Of a stretch of DNA of 64,000 nt, positions 11,061 to 22,500 are shown piece after piece. Below the pieces are notes generated by a model. The model was given only the letters and a program-made list of their open reading frames with translations. It did not search any database and was not told where the DNA came from. Position 1 is the first letter of the stretch; every line of letters starts with the position of its first letter. The stretch lies in NCBI RefSeq assembly GCF_018691265.1, contig NW_024881277.1, forward strand, positions 5,371,303 to 5,435,302, given 5' to 3'. The DNA comes from Tyto alba. Lineage: Eukaryota; Chordata; Aves; Strigiformes; Tytonidae. The position numbers were made by a program, and so were the translations under genes.

Positions 11061-11840
11061 TCAGCATCCGAGCTGCAATAAGTGAGGGCAGATGGTCATC
11101 ATGGGAAAGAGCTTCAGGAGGTTAAAAGAAGATGAGACAGAACAAAACAGTGTAGAAGGATAAGACATTCATACAAAGATTGAAAGGAGAACAACAGAGA
11201 GGAGGGGAGAATTAGCCTAGCGCAAGAAGGCATCATTTTATGCACTAAGAGCAAACGTAGTATGGGGGCTAGAGTAGGAATCCACTGTAAACTGTATGTA
11301 AGCTCTTGTATTTGAGCTCTTTCCCCAAGAGTCACTTCACAGTCAATGGAGAAAAAATAGGGATTTCTCACTTGTTTTTACTGTAGCTTATTTAAACATG
11401 TATTTTAGGCTGATCAAAAATGTATTGTAGTGAAAGGGAAAACACGTCAGTGAAGTGGCTTTAGCCTTTTGATTAGGACAGAAACAGGGAGAAGGCGGCA
11501 TGAAGACGTTGACAAATGCAGAAGTGTGTGGGAAGTAAAGGCAAGCAGGAGAGTTAGAAAAGAGGGAAGATTTATTCCCTGGAAAGGGTTTGATTACCAA
11601 GGAACACCAAAGCCCAACAGAGAAAAGAAAAACATGCTGTGTTTAAAATTGTTCTGTTTTTAAGCATGTCTTTCCATCCACGGTTGACCTTTGCCAGGTA
11701 GAACAGAAAAATTATAAAGAATCTTCCTCAGTCAGTGACAACTTTCTTGCTGAAAACCAGTCTGATAAAACATTCTCGCTGTCAGAGGGAAAAATAAGAA
11801 TTAAAAAGCAAAATAGGAGAGGAAACAAGAGGAAAAATCT
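11061..11840. other. Intergenic stretch, no gene seen
   Basis: AT-rich DNA with short random open frames on both strands. No repeat family or gene feature recognised. Confidence 0.5.
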
Positions 11841-11879
11841 AAGGGTGCCATTTTTTCAGGAGCCTCAACTATACCTTCT

Positions 11880-12420
11880 CATCCCTGAGTGTTACATCCC
11901 TGGCCAGCTCTTCTTTGTAAAGATGAAGTCCCACAGGGCACTTCACCTCACGGGTTTCTCAGTCACCCTTATCAGGCAGATGTTCCAAATGTGCTCCAAA
12001 ACCTGCCTGCATGGCTTGCACCTCACTGTATTGCTTTTAATGCTTGCATGCAGCTGGTTCATCTTGACTGGGGCGTCTCTCACAAGAGAACAGTACGAGG
12101 AGTTGCAGGGCACTGCCAATACCCCTCCTGGAGGAACTGTGGCTTCTTGGGGGTCTGGTACTGATAAAGCCGTAGGTCTGGACCCAGAGGGGAAGCAGCC
12201 CTTTGGGAGGGAGCTGCAGGAACGCATTTAGCTCTGCCTGGGGATGGACAATGAGTCATCTGGGAGCTGAGGGGTCAACGGGAGAAGGGCGAACATCATA
12301 GGACACCACTGCGGTGGGTGGATGTCTGCTACAGATCTCCTGATCAGGAAGAGGAAGTAGATGAGGCCTTCTTCAGACACCTCCTCTCTGCTGACATCCC
12401 ACCTGATCCGTGCAGCAGTC
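11880..12420. mobile_element. CR1 LINE fragments, ORF2 5' (endonuclease) part
   Basis: The plus-strand frame at 12318-12440 encodes YRSPDQEEEVDEAFF, which is the endonuclease region of CR1 ORF2. The part before it (11885-12060) reads as CR1 on the minus strand and is related to 25755-25905, so two pieces meet head to head near 12060-12130. Confidence 0.65.
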
Positions 12421-12854
12421 AAGTCTCATTGCCAGCCCTTCCCACCCTGGGAGCTTGGGAGGTATTGTACAGTAGTCATGCTCTTGGCATTGCTCATCCC
12501 CATAGAATACTACCCCAGGAAGAGTCCTGAGCAATGTGAGAGGGACAGGATCTCCCATCCCAGGGTCTGGAGGTCAGCAATTTGCCCTTTCTCTTAACAT
12601 AACACATCCATGTTCACACAGAATCTCTTCCTTTCAATGGCATTTGTCTACCGGTCATAATTTTCTCCAGTTTTCTGCTGTAACCAGCCCCTGGGGAGCT
12701 TTTGTCAGTAGCATCCTCAGTGGGAGCCATTAACAGTGCAGGAAACTTTGGAGTTTGTATCTGATACTGACTCCTTGAAACGTTTCATCACCTACCTCTC
12801 AGTGCCTGAGGTTCATGGAGTTGGCACCAAACCCTCCTGAGGGGTCATTAAAGT

Positions 12855-13104
12855 GCCTTGGGCTGTTGCTGTGGTGCTGAGCTGGGCCGGGCTCCTGGGC
12901 CGGAGGGAGCTCCTGGCAAGTGGGCAGCGCTGCAGAGAGACAGCTCTGCCCAGGAGCAGCTCCTCTGCAAAGCGCAGCAGGGCTGGGGGCACTGCCTGCA
13001 GGCACCCAGGGCAGAGCAGCGAGGCACACACAGCTTCAAGGCAGCCTGGGCTGGGAGGCTGCTGAGAGCTCCGAGGAGGAGAAAGCGTCAGGGCCCTGGC
13101 CACA
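12855..13104 (+). other. Conserved 5' noncoding exon of OR1 (start approximate)
   Basis: A block conserved beside all three OR genes ends in the splice donor CACA/GTAAGT (exon end 13104). Its equivalents end at 23629 (minus) for OR2 and 35876 for OR3. It holds no conserved open frame. OR genes commonly have untranslated leader exons, so this is most simply the OR1 leader; the transcription start is not visible. Confidence 0.6.
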
Positions 13105-13194
13105 GTAAGTCTGGGGGTGCAGGGCAATGCAGCTGCAGCTCGGGGAGGGATCTGGGGAAGGCGGCAGAGCCACCAGGAATCTGCCTCCTGCCTA

Positions 13195-13223
13195 GAGGAG
13201 GAGGAGGAGGAGGAGGAGGAGGA
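13195..13223 (+). repeat. (GAG)n microsatellite
   Basis: About nine and a half uninterrupted GAG units, inside the OR1 leader intron. The right arm of the inverted repeat has no such tract, so it arose or was lost after the duplication. Confidence 0.9.
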
Positions 13224-14260
13224 TCTGCTCCCGAGCAGGGCTTCCCTGGTTGCCCCCTGCGAGGGCCAGGGCATGAGGGCTGCCTTCTGGCGGGGCCGGC
13301 TGCAGGGGTGTGCAGCCGGGTGTGCAGGCAGGGGTGCCCAGGGCTGTCCTTCCCAGCAGGGTCCCTGCACCCCAGGGGGCTGTGTGCTGGGGCAGGGACT
13401 CTGCCACCTGCCAGGGTCAGCACTCAGCCTGCCCGGGGAGCTCCCCATGGCACTGTGGGGAGAAGGAGAGACCCCCACCAGGGCAGGCTCCTTCTGCTCT
13501 CCAGAGGCTACTGCTTGGATCACGGATGCTCACAGCTCCAGATTACGTCTAGGACATTGGCATTTCAGGAGGAAGTTCAAAGCAGGGACCACCTTAAAAA
13601 TGTGGTCTTTTCTAGGCTCTATGATCTCATGTTTCTTCTAAGAAAAAGTAGAAGGAGGTTGTGAAATTTTAATATGTCACTGAGACCTCTGAACTGTTAA
13701 ACTGGGGGATCAGCGGATTTGTCAGAAACTTCATAAAGTGCATTCACCCACTCCTCTACTTACATACACAACACCGTCACCTTTGTTTGAAGGTTCTGGT
13801 TTTTCCTTCTGTTCTCCTTTGAATCTGGAAGTAGGGAATGCGCCTGGGCAGTGCCTTATTGCCAGTAGGGGTCTGCAGGGCAGAGCTGAGCACACAGAGG
13901 GTGGGGTGGGGGGGCTGGAAACACTGTCAGGGCAGTGACATGGGGACACAGAAATGGCTTCTAGCAGAAAACAACTCGAGGGAGCAGAGAGCCAGCACTT
14001 CCTCCAGTATTTTCTGGACTCTGTACTAGGGAGGAAGGAGCCATTTTTTGTGAAAGATGAGAATTTCTGCCCCTTCAAATAATGTCTCCTCAGCAACATC
14101 ACTAATCTGAGCTCATAATAAGGAATGGAATATATTTTCCCCAAAGAAAGAGAAATAATTTTGAGGAGACTTTTTGGGAAACAGCATAAGATTGAATAAA
14201 AGAAGTCTGTCTTAACTTGTCAATGTCTTCTAGTTCAACCTCCCTGACTGCAGTGAACAA

Positions 14261-15196
14261 ATGTCCAACGGCAGCTCCATCACTGAGTTCCTCCTCCTGG
14301 CATTTGCAGACAGACGGGAGCTGCAGCTCCTGCACTTCTGGCTCTTCCTGGGCATCTACCTGGCTGCCCTCCTGGGCAACGGCCTCATCATCACCGCCAT
14401 CGCCTGCAACCACCACCTCCACACCCCCATGTATTTCTTCCTCCTCAACCTCTCCCTCCTCGACCTGGGCTCCATCTCCACCATTCTCCCCAAAGCCATG
14501 GCAAATTCCCTCTGGGACACCAGGGGCATTTCCTATGCAGGCTGTGCTGCCCAGATCTTTTTATTTATTTTCTTCATTGCAGCAGAGTTTTCTCTTCTCA
14601 CCATCATGGCCTATGACCGCTACGTTGCCATCTGCCAACCCCTGCACTACGGGACCCTCCTGGGCAGCAGAGCTTGTGTCCACATGGCAGCAGCTGCCTG
14701 GGGCACTGGGTTGCTCAATTCTCTCCTGCACACTGCCAACACATTTTCCCTACCCCTCTGCCAAAGCAATGCTGTGGACCAGTTCTTCTGTGAAATCCCC
14801 AAGATCCTCAAGCTCTCCTGCTCTGACTCCTACCACAGGGAAGCTGAGCTTCTTGTGTTTAGTGCCTGTTTAGCACTTGGATGTTTTGTTTTCATAGTGC
14901 TGTCTTATGTGGAGATCTTCAGGGCCGTGCTGAGGATCCCTTCTAAGCAGGGACAGCACAAATCTTTTTCTACGTGCCTCCCTCACCTGACCGTGGTCTT
15001 CCTGTTAATCAGCACTTCATTTTTTGCTTACCTGAAACCCCCCTCCATCTCCTCCCCATCCCTGGACCTGGTGGTGTCCGTTCTGTACTCGGTGGTGCCT
15101 CCAGCAGTGAACCCCCTCATCTACAGCATGAGGAACCAGGAGATCAAGGATGCACTCAAGAAACTGATTCAGTCAATTGGCTTTCATCAGAAATGA
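14261..15196 (+). CDS. Olfactory receptor, OR14-like (OR1), intact
   Basis: An intact 311-residue G-protein-coupled odorant receptor of the plasma membrane of olfactory neurons. It has the N-glycosylation site NGS at residue 3, TM1 with GNGLIITAIA, TM2 with PMYFFLLNLSLLDL, the MAYDRYVAIC motif at the end of TM3, KSFSTCLPHL before TM6 and NPLIYSMRN in TM7. Length is normal for the family. The start is chosen because a splice acceptor (TCTTCTAG, exon start 14234) lies 27 bases upstream and ATG-TCC-AAC is shared with OR2 and OR3. AATAAA follows at 15444-15449. The conserved type is that of the large avian OR14-like (gamma-c) group; the ligand cannot be inferred. It lies in the left arm of the inverted repeat, facing OR2 tail to tail. 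Confidence 0.97.
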   Translation: MSNGSSITEFLLLAFADRRELQLLHFWLFLGIYLAALLGNGLIITAIACNHHLHTPMYFFLLNLSLLDLGSISTILPKAMANSLWDTRGISYAGCAAQIFLFIFFIAAEFSLLTIMAYDRYVAICQPLHYGTLLGSRACVHMAAAAWGTGLLNSLLHTANTFSLPLCQSNAVDQFFCEIPKILKLSCSDSYHREAELLVFSACLALGCFVFIVLSYVEIFRAVLRIPSKQGQHKSFSTCLPHLTVVFLLISTSFFAYLKPPSISSPSLDLVVSVLYSVVPPAVNPLIYSMRNQEIKDALKKLIQSIGFHQK

Positions 15197-15443
15197 GCTG
15201 CCCATGTCTCTTCAGAAGACGTTTGCAACACTTATTTAAAACCTTGTCTCCTCAAAATAATTTCAAATTTTTCTCTGAATACTTCTTTGTATTCAGCATT
15301 TTGTCTGTGAAAATCTCGTTTCTTCCAAACTGTCTGCATCCACTCCTCTTCCTCAGAGACATGAACCAGCCTCTCTGACCCAGAGCCCTTTCTACATGTG
15401 TCTGGTAGGACAGTACAGCTGGCCTCCCATGCCGCACATCTGT

Positions 15444-15449
15444 AATAAA
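15444..15449 (+). terminator. Poly(A) signal of OR1
   Basis: AATAAA about 250 bases after the OR1 stop, at the same relative place as the signals of OR2 (21352-21357, minus) and OR3 (39869-39874). Confidence 0.65.
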
Positions 15450-16229
15450 CAGGTTTTCTCTGTGCTGATATCTGGAGGTTGGTCTGTTCTTCCCAAGCTG
15501 AGGTCAGGAAAAGGCTGAAGGAGTTGCCCCTCTGAGCGTGCTGCTGTGCTGGGGTTCTCCAGGGGTTCAGGGCAGGAGGGCATGGGGGGATGTGTTAGGG
15601 AATAGGCCTGTGCTGCCCCTTCACGTGGGGGTGCCCAGTGCAATGGAAATGATGGCTGATCCATGGGGATCTCCCTGGGACCATCTCCCCATGGCTTTCA
15701 GCCACCACTGCCCTGCAGAGCAGCACCGCCAGCTCAGGGCCGTGCCTGAGGTGACATCCCGCGACAAGAGCAGACCTATTTCTGGAGGCACCAGTTTGGG
15801 CAGCTTTTCTCTGGCTGGCACAGCAGGAGCTGCCTGGGGAGCCCCCAGTGCAGGAGTCTTGTGCTGGGGAGAGGGACGGGCACAGAGGGGCTGCCAGCAC
15901 TGGGCAATCAGGATCTCTTGGAGAGAAGAGCAGCAGAGAGAGGGAGACGCTGGCCTGCGTCTGCTCATGGCATGGCTGGCGCCAGCCCTGGGGCTGATGG
16001 GGAGGCTGAGAGCCCTCTGTGCCCCAGGAGCTGCTGTGACCTTCCGAGGGGCTGGGGCTGTGGGGTGAGTGCCCAGAGCTCTGCAGCACCCTGCGCTGGG
16101 CAATGTCATGGGGACAGCCAAGACTGGGCTGTTGTGCTGGGATGGGCTGGGGAGGGTGTGGTGGGCATGGGGAGTTCTGGGAAGGTGCTGGGCTGGGTTG
16201 TAAACTGTCTGGGAGAGAAAACGCCATTG

Positions 16230-17607
16230 CACAGCTTATACTTAGTGAGCATGCAGTGAGAGCACTCGTGCTAGTGGTTGCAATTATGAATAGCAGTTAT
16301 CTACACAAAGCGGATAAGCAGTCACTTCTTTATTCCAGCACTCAGGAACATGGGGGATAGATCCACCAAAGACATGTTCACCAACAGGTACAAGGCACAA
16401 TACATTTATACACTTTTTTAGCAGAGTCATGGTTACTGTTGTGATTTGAGCCTGGTCGGCAGCCAACCACCCCACAGCTGCTCACCCACCCTTCCCGCCA
16501 ACCTGGGAATGGGGGAGGGAATTGGAGAGGGAAAGGGAGACTCACAGGTTGAGATAGAAACAGTTTAATAATGCTAATAAAACAAAAACAGTGTCAGTAA
16601 TAGAAAATATAAACAAGCAATGCACAATGCAATTGCTCACCACCTGCTGACCAATACCCAGCCCGTTCCTGGCTAGCGATCCCGAAATACCAAGATCCTG
16701 CAATCACAATCATGGAAGCGAGACGGAGAGAATCCCTTCCCGACTGCCCCTCCTCTATATAGTGAGCATGACGTTCCATGATATGAAATATGTCATTGGC
16801 CAATTTGGGTCTGGTGCTCTGGCTGTGCTCCCTCCCTGCTTCTTGTGCACTCGTACACGGGCAGGACTTGGGGAGTTGGAGAGTCCTTGAAATCTCAGCA
16901 GCAGCTGAAAACATCAGTGTGCTATCAGCATTCTTCTCATACCAAACCCAATGCTGAATCTAAAACACAGCACTATTCTAGTTACCAAAAGGAAATATTA
17001 ACTCTATTCCAGCCCAAATCAGGACAGTTACATAGCATCAACAAAATTCATAAAGTTTAATTTAACCTCTATAATGATTGGCTTTCAGTTACCTCACCTT
17101 ACCTCTATTTCTATTCTACAGAAATCATTGGTCATCTTTAGTGATTGACTGGAATAGAATGAGGGGAGGGTAATGATTAGCATATTCATGTTATTCCTGG
17201 AAATAATTGTCATATGCTAATGTCTCTAATGCATACGTAGTTATGTTGGATGGGGGTGCTCTAGTAGTCATCGATATTCTTCATCACTGTGTCTGATGAT
17301 TGAATTCCATCCCTGTGCATGCTTATTTCTTCTTTGGCTGATCTTCCCAACCAAAACCAGCATCTTCTGGTACTTATTGTTTTGACTCAAGGTCCATAAC
17401 CAGTACCCATTGTTTTAATTCACAGTCCATAACGATTCTCACAGTGATCAAGGCACACGCCATACTAGCTACCTATTCCTAAGGGCCTTAACATGCTTTA
17501 TATTCTCATAGCTGCTATAAGTCCATTTTAAAATCAAAATCATATTCTAAACTAAAATCAAAATACTAATCTAGGATTCAAGCTATTTTATTAGGGTAAC
17601 TGCAACA
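16230..17607 (-). mobile_element. 3' LTR of the decayed ERV, interrupted by a solo LTR
   Basis: Read on the minus strand, the purine run AAAAGAGGGAAA (17609-17620) is followed directly by TGTTGCAGTTACCC, the expected polypurine tract/LTR junction. Downstream come a TATAAA box (about 16408-16413) and AATAAA (about 16332-16337), as in a retroviral promoter and poly(A) site. The insertion at 16437-17026 splits U3 a short way upstream of the TATA box. The outer end near 16230 is approximate. Confidence 0.65.
16437..17026 (-). mobile_element. Solo LTR with 5-bp target-site duplication
   Basis: A 590-base element begins TGTTGTGATTTGAGCC and ends AATCAGGACA. It is flanked on both sides by GTTAC (16432-16436 and 17027-17031), a perfect 5-bp target-site duplication. 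On the minus strand it has TGTCC start, a TATATAG box (about 16755), and an AT-rich A/T region with poly(A) signal near 16575. Five-base duplications suit ERVL-type elements, and the sequence type is one common in bird genomes. No internal region is left. Confidence 0.9.
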
Positions 17608-17896
17608 TTTCCCTCTTTTGAAAAGCTTGATAATCGTACTCAATACTTTCACATATTCAAATTGTGGTCTCATTGAGTGCCAAATTGTCATATGATGGTG
17701 GATCTTTTAATGACTTGTCTCGTTGCTTCGCCTCTGCTTTTCAATTAAACTCTGCTCTATGGGTCAATTCATGTTTCAAACAATTGTATGTCAGACCAAG
17801 CCCTACGAACACCATTGGTCACCAGTGTCAGTCCTGATAATGATTTATTTTTCCTTCATCCATGTGTCCACCATCATACACTATAAAATTTACAGG

Positions 17897-17925
<29 letters not shown>
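17897..17925 (+). repeat. Poly(A) tract inside the ERV
   Basis: An uninterrupted run of about 29 A (plus strand) between the integrase end and the 3' LTR of the ERV. Such a run is not a normal part of a retroviral genome here and may mark a small retroposed insertion or slippage. Confidence 0.8.
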
Positions 17926-17927
<2 letters not shown>

Positions 17928-20450
17928 ATCAGATACTTAATCATGCTTCAGAGTCAATTGTTAAGGTTTCTGGATCTCCAGTTTGTAGACGATGGCTTCT
18001 TCATTCTGATATAATGGATCCAGGCATCTGATTCAGCAATCTTGATTGTGGTGAATGTAGTTAGCAGCACTTGGCAAGGTCCCTTCCACTTCTCTTGTAG
18101 GGGCTCCGCTGTACAGGTCTTTATGTAGACATAGTCCCCAGGTTGGCAGTCTTATACGGGATTCCACACCACCACACTCCAGAGTCTAACTAAACTTTTT
18201 CCAAGGGAAAGTAAGTAATTATACACTTTTATTTTCTTGGTACATGCATATTTGTATTGGTTTCCAGTGTCTCATATGGTTTTCCGTAAAGTAATTCATA
18301 GGGGCTGGCTGACATCTCACTCCTCAGCTGTATTCTAATATGCAGTAATGCCAGTGGGAGTGCTCGAGGCCATTTCAAGTTAGCCTCTTGACATCTTTTG
18401 CTAATTTGTCTCTTGAAAGTCTAATTCACTCTTTCTACTTTTCCACTGGATTGTGGTCTCCAGGGAGCATGCAAAACCCAGGTCATCCCTAGAGCTTTGC
18501 TCATGTCCCGAACCACAGTTCCTATAAAATGCGGACTCCTATCTGATGTTATTCCTATAGGCACCGTGAAATTTTGGGATTATTTCTTATAAAAGCCACT
18601 TAACTGTTTCCTTAGCTTGATTTGTGTGACTGGGAAGGGCTTCTGGCCATCCATAAAAAAGTATCCACCCCATCCAGAACATACCGATAACCTTTGCATT
18701 TGGGTAATTCTGTAAAACCAATCTGCCAGTAGTCACCAGGTTCTACTCCTGTTTTAATTTACCCATTTGAACCCTTTTTTGTACCACCGGATTAATTCTT
18801 TAAACATACTTTGCACTTTGCAGCAACTGATTTAGCCATTTCTAACATCCTTACTGTTACTATGTGCCTCTTCAGGAATGTCACCAGGGCTTCTACACCC
18901 CAATGGCATTCCTGATGTTTTACCTGTTAGTATTGCCCTCATAATTAATGGGGGCACAACCACCTGACCTTCAGAGGTTGTCCACCATCCCTCTGGATTT
19001 TCTCTTAGAAGAAGCACTTAGGAACTGAGCTAATTTCTCATCTTCTTTTGAATATGTTGCTGGTTCCTTAGGGAGAATTACAGTTCTAGTAGGAATTACT
19101 GCCATTTGTAACCATCACTGTTTAGCTGCATTATTAGCAGCTGGGTCTGCCAATCTATTTCCTTCTGCTACTATTGTATTTCTGGATTGATGTGCTTTAC
19201 AGATCATGACTGCTATTTGGGCCGGTTCTTGAACCGCCAGTAACAATTGTAAGATTTCCTTTTGATGCTTAATATTTGCCCCCTGGGAGGACAATAGTCC
19301 TCGTTCTTTCCATAGAGCTCCATGGACATGGACTACTCTAAAAGCATATTTTGAATCTGTCCATATATTCACTTTCTTTCCTTTGTTTAGTTCCAGAGCT
19401 CATGTCGAGACAATCAATTCTGCCTTCTGTGCTGACATAGCGTTGGGCAGTGCATTTGTCTCTGTCACAGTATTTTCAGTATCCTGCGTAGTGAATTCCA
19501 TTCTGTACAAAGCTACTGCCATCCCTGACCAGGGTCACTCACATTCAGGGTTTTCAAGAGGGACATCCTTCAGGTCTTCTCGGCTGGAATACATGTGCTC
19601 AATAGTCGTTATGCAGTCATGCTCGGGTCCTTCTTCTTCCTGTGAAGCACTCAGAAAAACTGCAGGCTTTACAAGGTTAGTTGTTTTTAGGACCACATCA
19701 TCTTGTTCCGTAAGGATTACCTGATATTTCATCATTCTGCTGGGGATAACCAATACCCCCCTTTTTGTTCCAGCACTGTAACAGCCATATGTGGAATACA
19801 AACCGTGAGGATTCTTCCCAAGGTGAGCTTTCTGGCTTTTTGTATCAGTATTCCTGTTGCCGCTACTGCCTGCTGGCAGGAAGGCCATCCTTCGCTCACC
19901 GTATCCAGTTCTTTAGAAAAGTACCCCACAGGTCTCTTCCAGCTTCCCATCCTCTGGGTCAGGGCTCCCAGGGCAAGGTGCTGTCCTTCATGGACAAACA
20001 ACTGGAAGTCTTTAGTTAAATCAGGCAATCCTAAAGCTGGTGCTGACATTAGACCTTGCTTAAGTGTATGAAAGGCCTCTTCTTGTTGTCGGCCCCACAT
20101 GAAAGGAACAGACCTCTGGGCCTCATATAACGGTTTGGCTACCAAGCCAATATTCATAATTCAGAGATGGCACCACCCAGCCATTCCCAAAAATGCTCTT
20201 AATTCCTGCACAGTTCAGGGCTCAGGAATGGCACCGATTGTTTCCTTTCAATCAGTCCCCAACTTCCTCTGTCCCTTTGAAATCTCAAAGCCTAAATATA
20301 TTACAGTTTGGCTTGATATCTGTGCTTTCTTCTTAGACATCTTATAGCCATTAATTCCCAAAAAGTTTAAGAGTTCAATGGTTAGCTGAATACAGGTCGA
20401 CTTTTTTTCAGTATCTACCAAAATGTCATCCATGTACTGTAAGAGCAAGT

Positions 20451-20707
20451 GTTCTGCTCATGTGGTCAGTGTTTTTTTCCTTTGTCCATGGAAAAATAGG
20501 AGAGAGCACAACCTCACAGCAAGTGCAGACAGCCCTTCTCTGGGGTCTGGCAGGGTCTGCACCAGGAGAGAGGCCGGGCAGGGCTGGCCGGTCTCCCCAT
20601 ACAGGCACTGAGACCAGAAGGAGGATGGAGATGGTTTAGCAGCAACGCTCACCCATAAACCCAGGTGAGCAGCCAGTGCTGGAAATGACCAGCGAGATAG
20701 GCTGGGG
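20451..20707. other. Spacer between ERV and right arm
   Basis: Unique DNA that has no clear partner in the left arm. No gene features seen. Confidence 0.5.
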
Positions 20708-21351
20708 GGTGCTGCAGAGCTCTGGGCACTCACCCCACAGCCCCAGCCCCTCGGAAGGTCACAGCAGCTCCTAGGGCACAGAGGGCTCTCAGCCTCCCCA
20801 TCAGCCCCAGGGCTGGTGCCAGCCATGCCATGAGCAGACGCAGGCCAGCATCTCCTCTCTCTCTGCTGCTCTTCTCTCCAAGAGATCCTGATTGCCCAGT
20901 GCTGGCAGCCCCTCTGTGCCCGTCCCTCTCCCCAGCACAAGACTCCTGCACTGGGGGCTCCCCAGGCAGCTCCTGCTGTGCCAGCCAGAGAAAAGCTGCC
21001 CAAACTGGTGCCTCCAGAAATAGGTCTGCTCTTGTCGCGGGATGTCACCTCAGGCACGGCCCTGAGCTGGCGGTGCTGCTCTGCAGGGCAGTGGTGGCTG
21101 AAAGCCATGGGGAGATGGTCCCAGGGAGATCCCCATGGATCAGCCATCATTGCCATTGCACTGGGCACCCCCACGTGAAGGGGCAGCACAGGCCTATTCC
21201 CTAACACATCCCCACATGCCCTCCTGCCCCGAACCCCTGGAGAACCCCAGCACAGCAGCACGCTCAGAGGGGCAATTCCTTCAGCATGTTCCTGACCTCA
21301 GCTTTGGAATAAGAGACCAACCTCCAGACATCGGCACTGAGACAAGCCTCT

Positions 21352-21357
21352 TTTATT
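21352..21357 (-). terminator. Poly(A) signal of OR2
   Basis: AATAAA on the minus strand about 170 bases after the OR2 stop, in the same setting as the OR1 signal. Confidence 0.6.
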
Positions 21358-21522
21358 GTGGATATGCAACATGGGAGGCCAGCTGTACTGTCTTACCAGA
21401 CACATGTAGAAAGTGTCCCTGGGTCAGAGATGCTGGTTCATGTCTCTGAGAAAGAGGAGTGGATAGAGACATTTTGGAACAAACAAGAGTTTCACAAATA
21501 AAATGCTTACTGCACAGAAGGT

Positions 21523-22500
21523 TTAAGATAAGAGTTGCAAATCACTTCTGAAGAGACATGGGCATCTTATCCCTGCTGAGACAATTGACTGAATCAGCTT
21601 CTTCAGTGCGTCTTTCATCTCCTGGTTCCTCATGCTGTAGATGAGGGGGTTCACTGCTGGAGGCACCACCGCGTACAGAAATGACACCACCAGGTCCAGG
21701 GATGGGGAAGAAATGGAGGGGGGTTTCAGGTAAGCAAAAAATGAAGTGCTGATTAACAGAAAGACCACGGTGAGGTGAGGGAGGCACGTGGAAAAGGCTT
21801 TGTGCCGTCCCTGCTCAGAGGGGATCCTCAGCACAGCCCTGAAGATCTGCACATAAGACATCAGAATGAAAACAAAACACCCAAATGCTAAATAGGCACT
21901 AACCACAAGGAGCACAACTTCTCTGAGGTGGGAGTCTGAGCAGGAGAGCTTGAGGATCTGGGGGATTTCACAGAAGAACTGGTCCACAGCATTGTCTTGG
22001 CAGAGTGGTAGGGAAAATGTGTTGGCAGTGTGCAGGAGAGAATAGAGCAACGCAGTGCCCCAGGCAGCTGCTGCCATGTGGACACAAGCTCTGTTGCCCA
22101 GGAGGGTCCCATAGTGCAGGGGTTGGCAGATGGCAACGTAGCGGTCATAGGCCATGATGGTGAGAAGGGAAAATTGTGCTGTTATCAAGAAGACAAAGAA
22201 AAAGACCTGTGCAGCACATCCCAAGTAGGAGATGTCCCTGGTGTCCCAGAGGGCATTGGCCATGGCTTTGGGGAGAGTGGTGGAGATGGAGCCCAGGTCG
22301 AGGAGGGAGAGGTTGAGGAGGAAGAAGTACATGGGGGTGTGGAGGTGGTGGTCACAGGCGATGGCGGTGATGATGAGGCCGTTGCCCAGGAGGGCAGCCA
22401 GGTAGATGCCCAGGAAGAGCCAGAAGTGCAGGAGCTGCAGCTCCCGTCTGTCTGTAAATTCCATGAGCAGGAACTCAGTGATGGAGCTGCTGTTGGACAT
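21523..22500 (-). CDS. Olfactory receptor, OR14-like (OR2), intact with extended tail
   Basis: A 325-residue odorant receptor closely related to OR1. It has the NSS glycosylation site at residue 3, PMYFFLLNLSLLDL in TM2, MAYDRYVAIC after TM3, KAFSTCLPHL before TM6 and NPLIYSMRNQE in TM7. The start is fixed by the acceptor TCTTCTAG (exon start 22527), 27 bases upstream of ATG. It differs from OR1 most clearly in the C-terminus: after LIQSIVS the frame runs on for about 15 residues past the OR1 stop because of a net 2-base length difference. This extension is probably harmless to a 7TM receptor. It lies in the right arm of the inverted repeat. Ligand unknown. Confidence 0.96.
   Translation of the reverse strand: MSNSSSITEFLLMEFTDRRELQLLHFWLFLGIYLAALLGNGLIITAIACDHHLHTPMYFFLLNLSLLDLGSISTTLPKAMANALWDTRDISYLGCAAQVFFFVFLITAQFSLLTIMAYDRYVAICQPLHYGTLLGNRACVHMAAAAWGTALLYSLLHTANTFSLPLCQDNAVDQFFCEIPQILKLSCSDSHLREVVLLVVSAYLAFGCFVFILMSYVQIFRAVLRIPSEQGRHKAFSTCLPHLTVVFLLISTSFFAYLKPPSISSPSLDLVVSFLYAVVPPAVNPLIYSMRNQEMKDALKKLIQSIVSAGIRCPCLFRSDLQLLS

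Larger units (their letters stand above)
12640..16092 (+). repeat. Large inverted repeat, left arm (contains OR1)
   Basis: Sequence from about 12640 through the OR1 leader exon, OR1 coding exon, its 3' flank and up to GAGCTCTGCAGCACCC at about 16092 is matched by the reverse complement of 20708-24080. The match is very close in 15540-16090 versus 20710-21260 and looser outside the exon. The spacer between the arms is about 4.6 kb and mostly ERV. Confidence 0.85.
16230..20450 (-). mobile_element. Decayed class I-like endogenous retrovirus, 3' half (pol to 3' LTR)
   Basis: On the minus strand: reverse transcriptase with the YMDD motif (about 20448), the RT connection region (20157-19535), RNase H with a TDSKYAF motif (19372-19115), integrase core and C-terminal domain (about 18820-18060, with several stops, a SGKVERVN motif and GPCQVLLTT), then a polypurine tract and a 3' LTR (17607 to about 16230). 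Gag, protease and the 5' LTR are absent; the element is cut at about 20450 next to the right arm of the OR inverted repeat. No env piece is recognisable between about 18060 and 17620. It is nonfunctional. Confidence 0.85.

Noticed and set aside
15538..16259. Overlapping 130-210 codon frames at 15.5-16.3 kb and their mirror at 20.5-21.3 kb
   Set aside because: Open on both strands within GC-rich 3' flank of OR genes. The mirror copies differ by indels that break the frames, so coding selection is unlikely.
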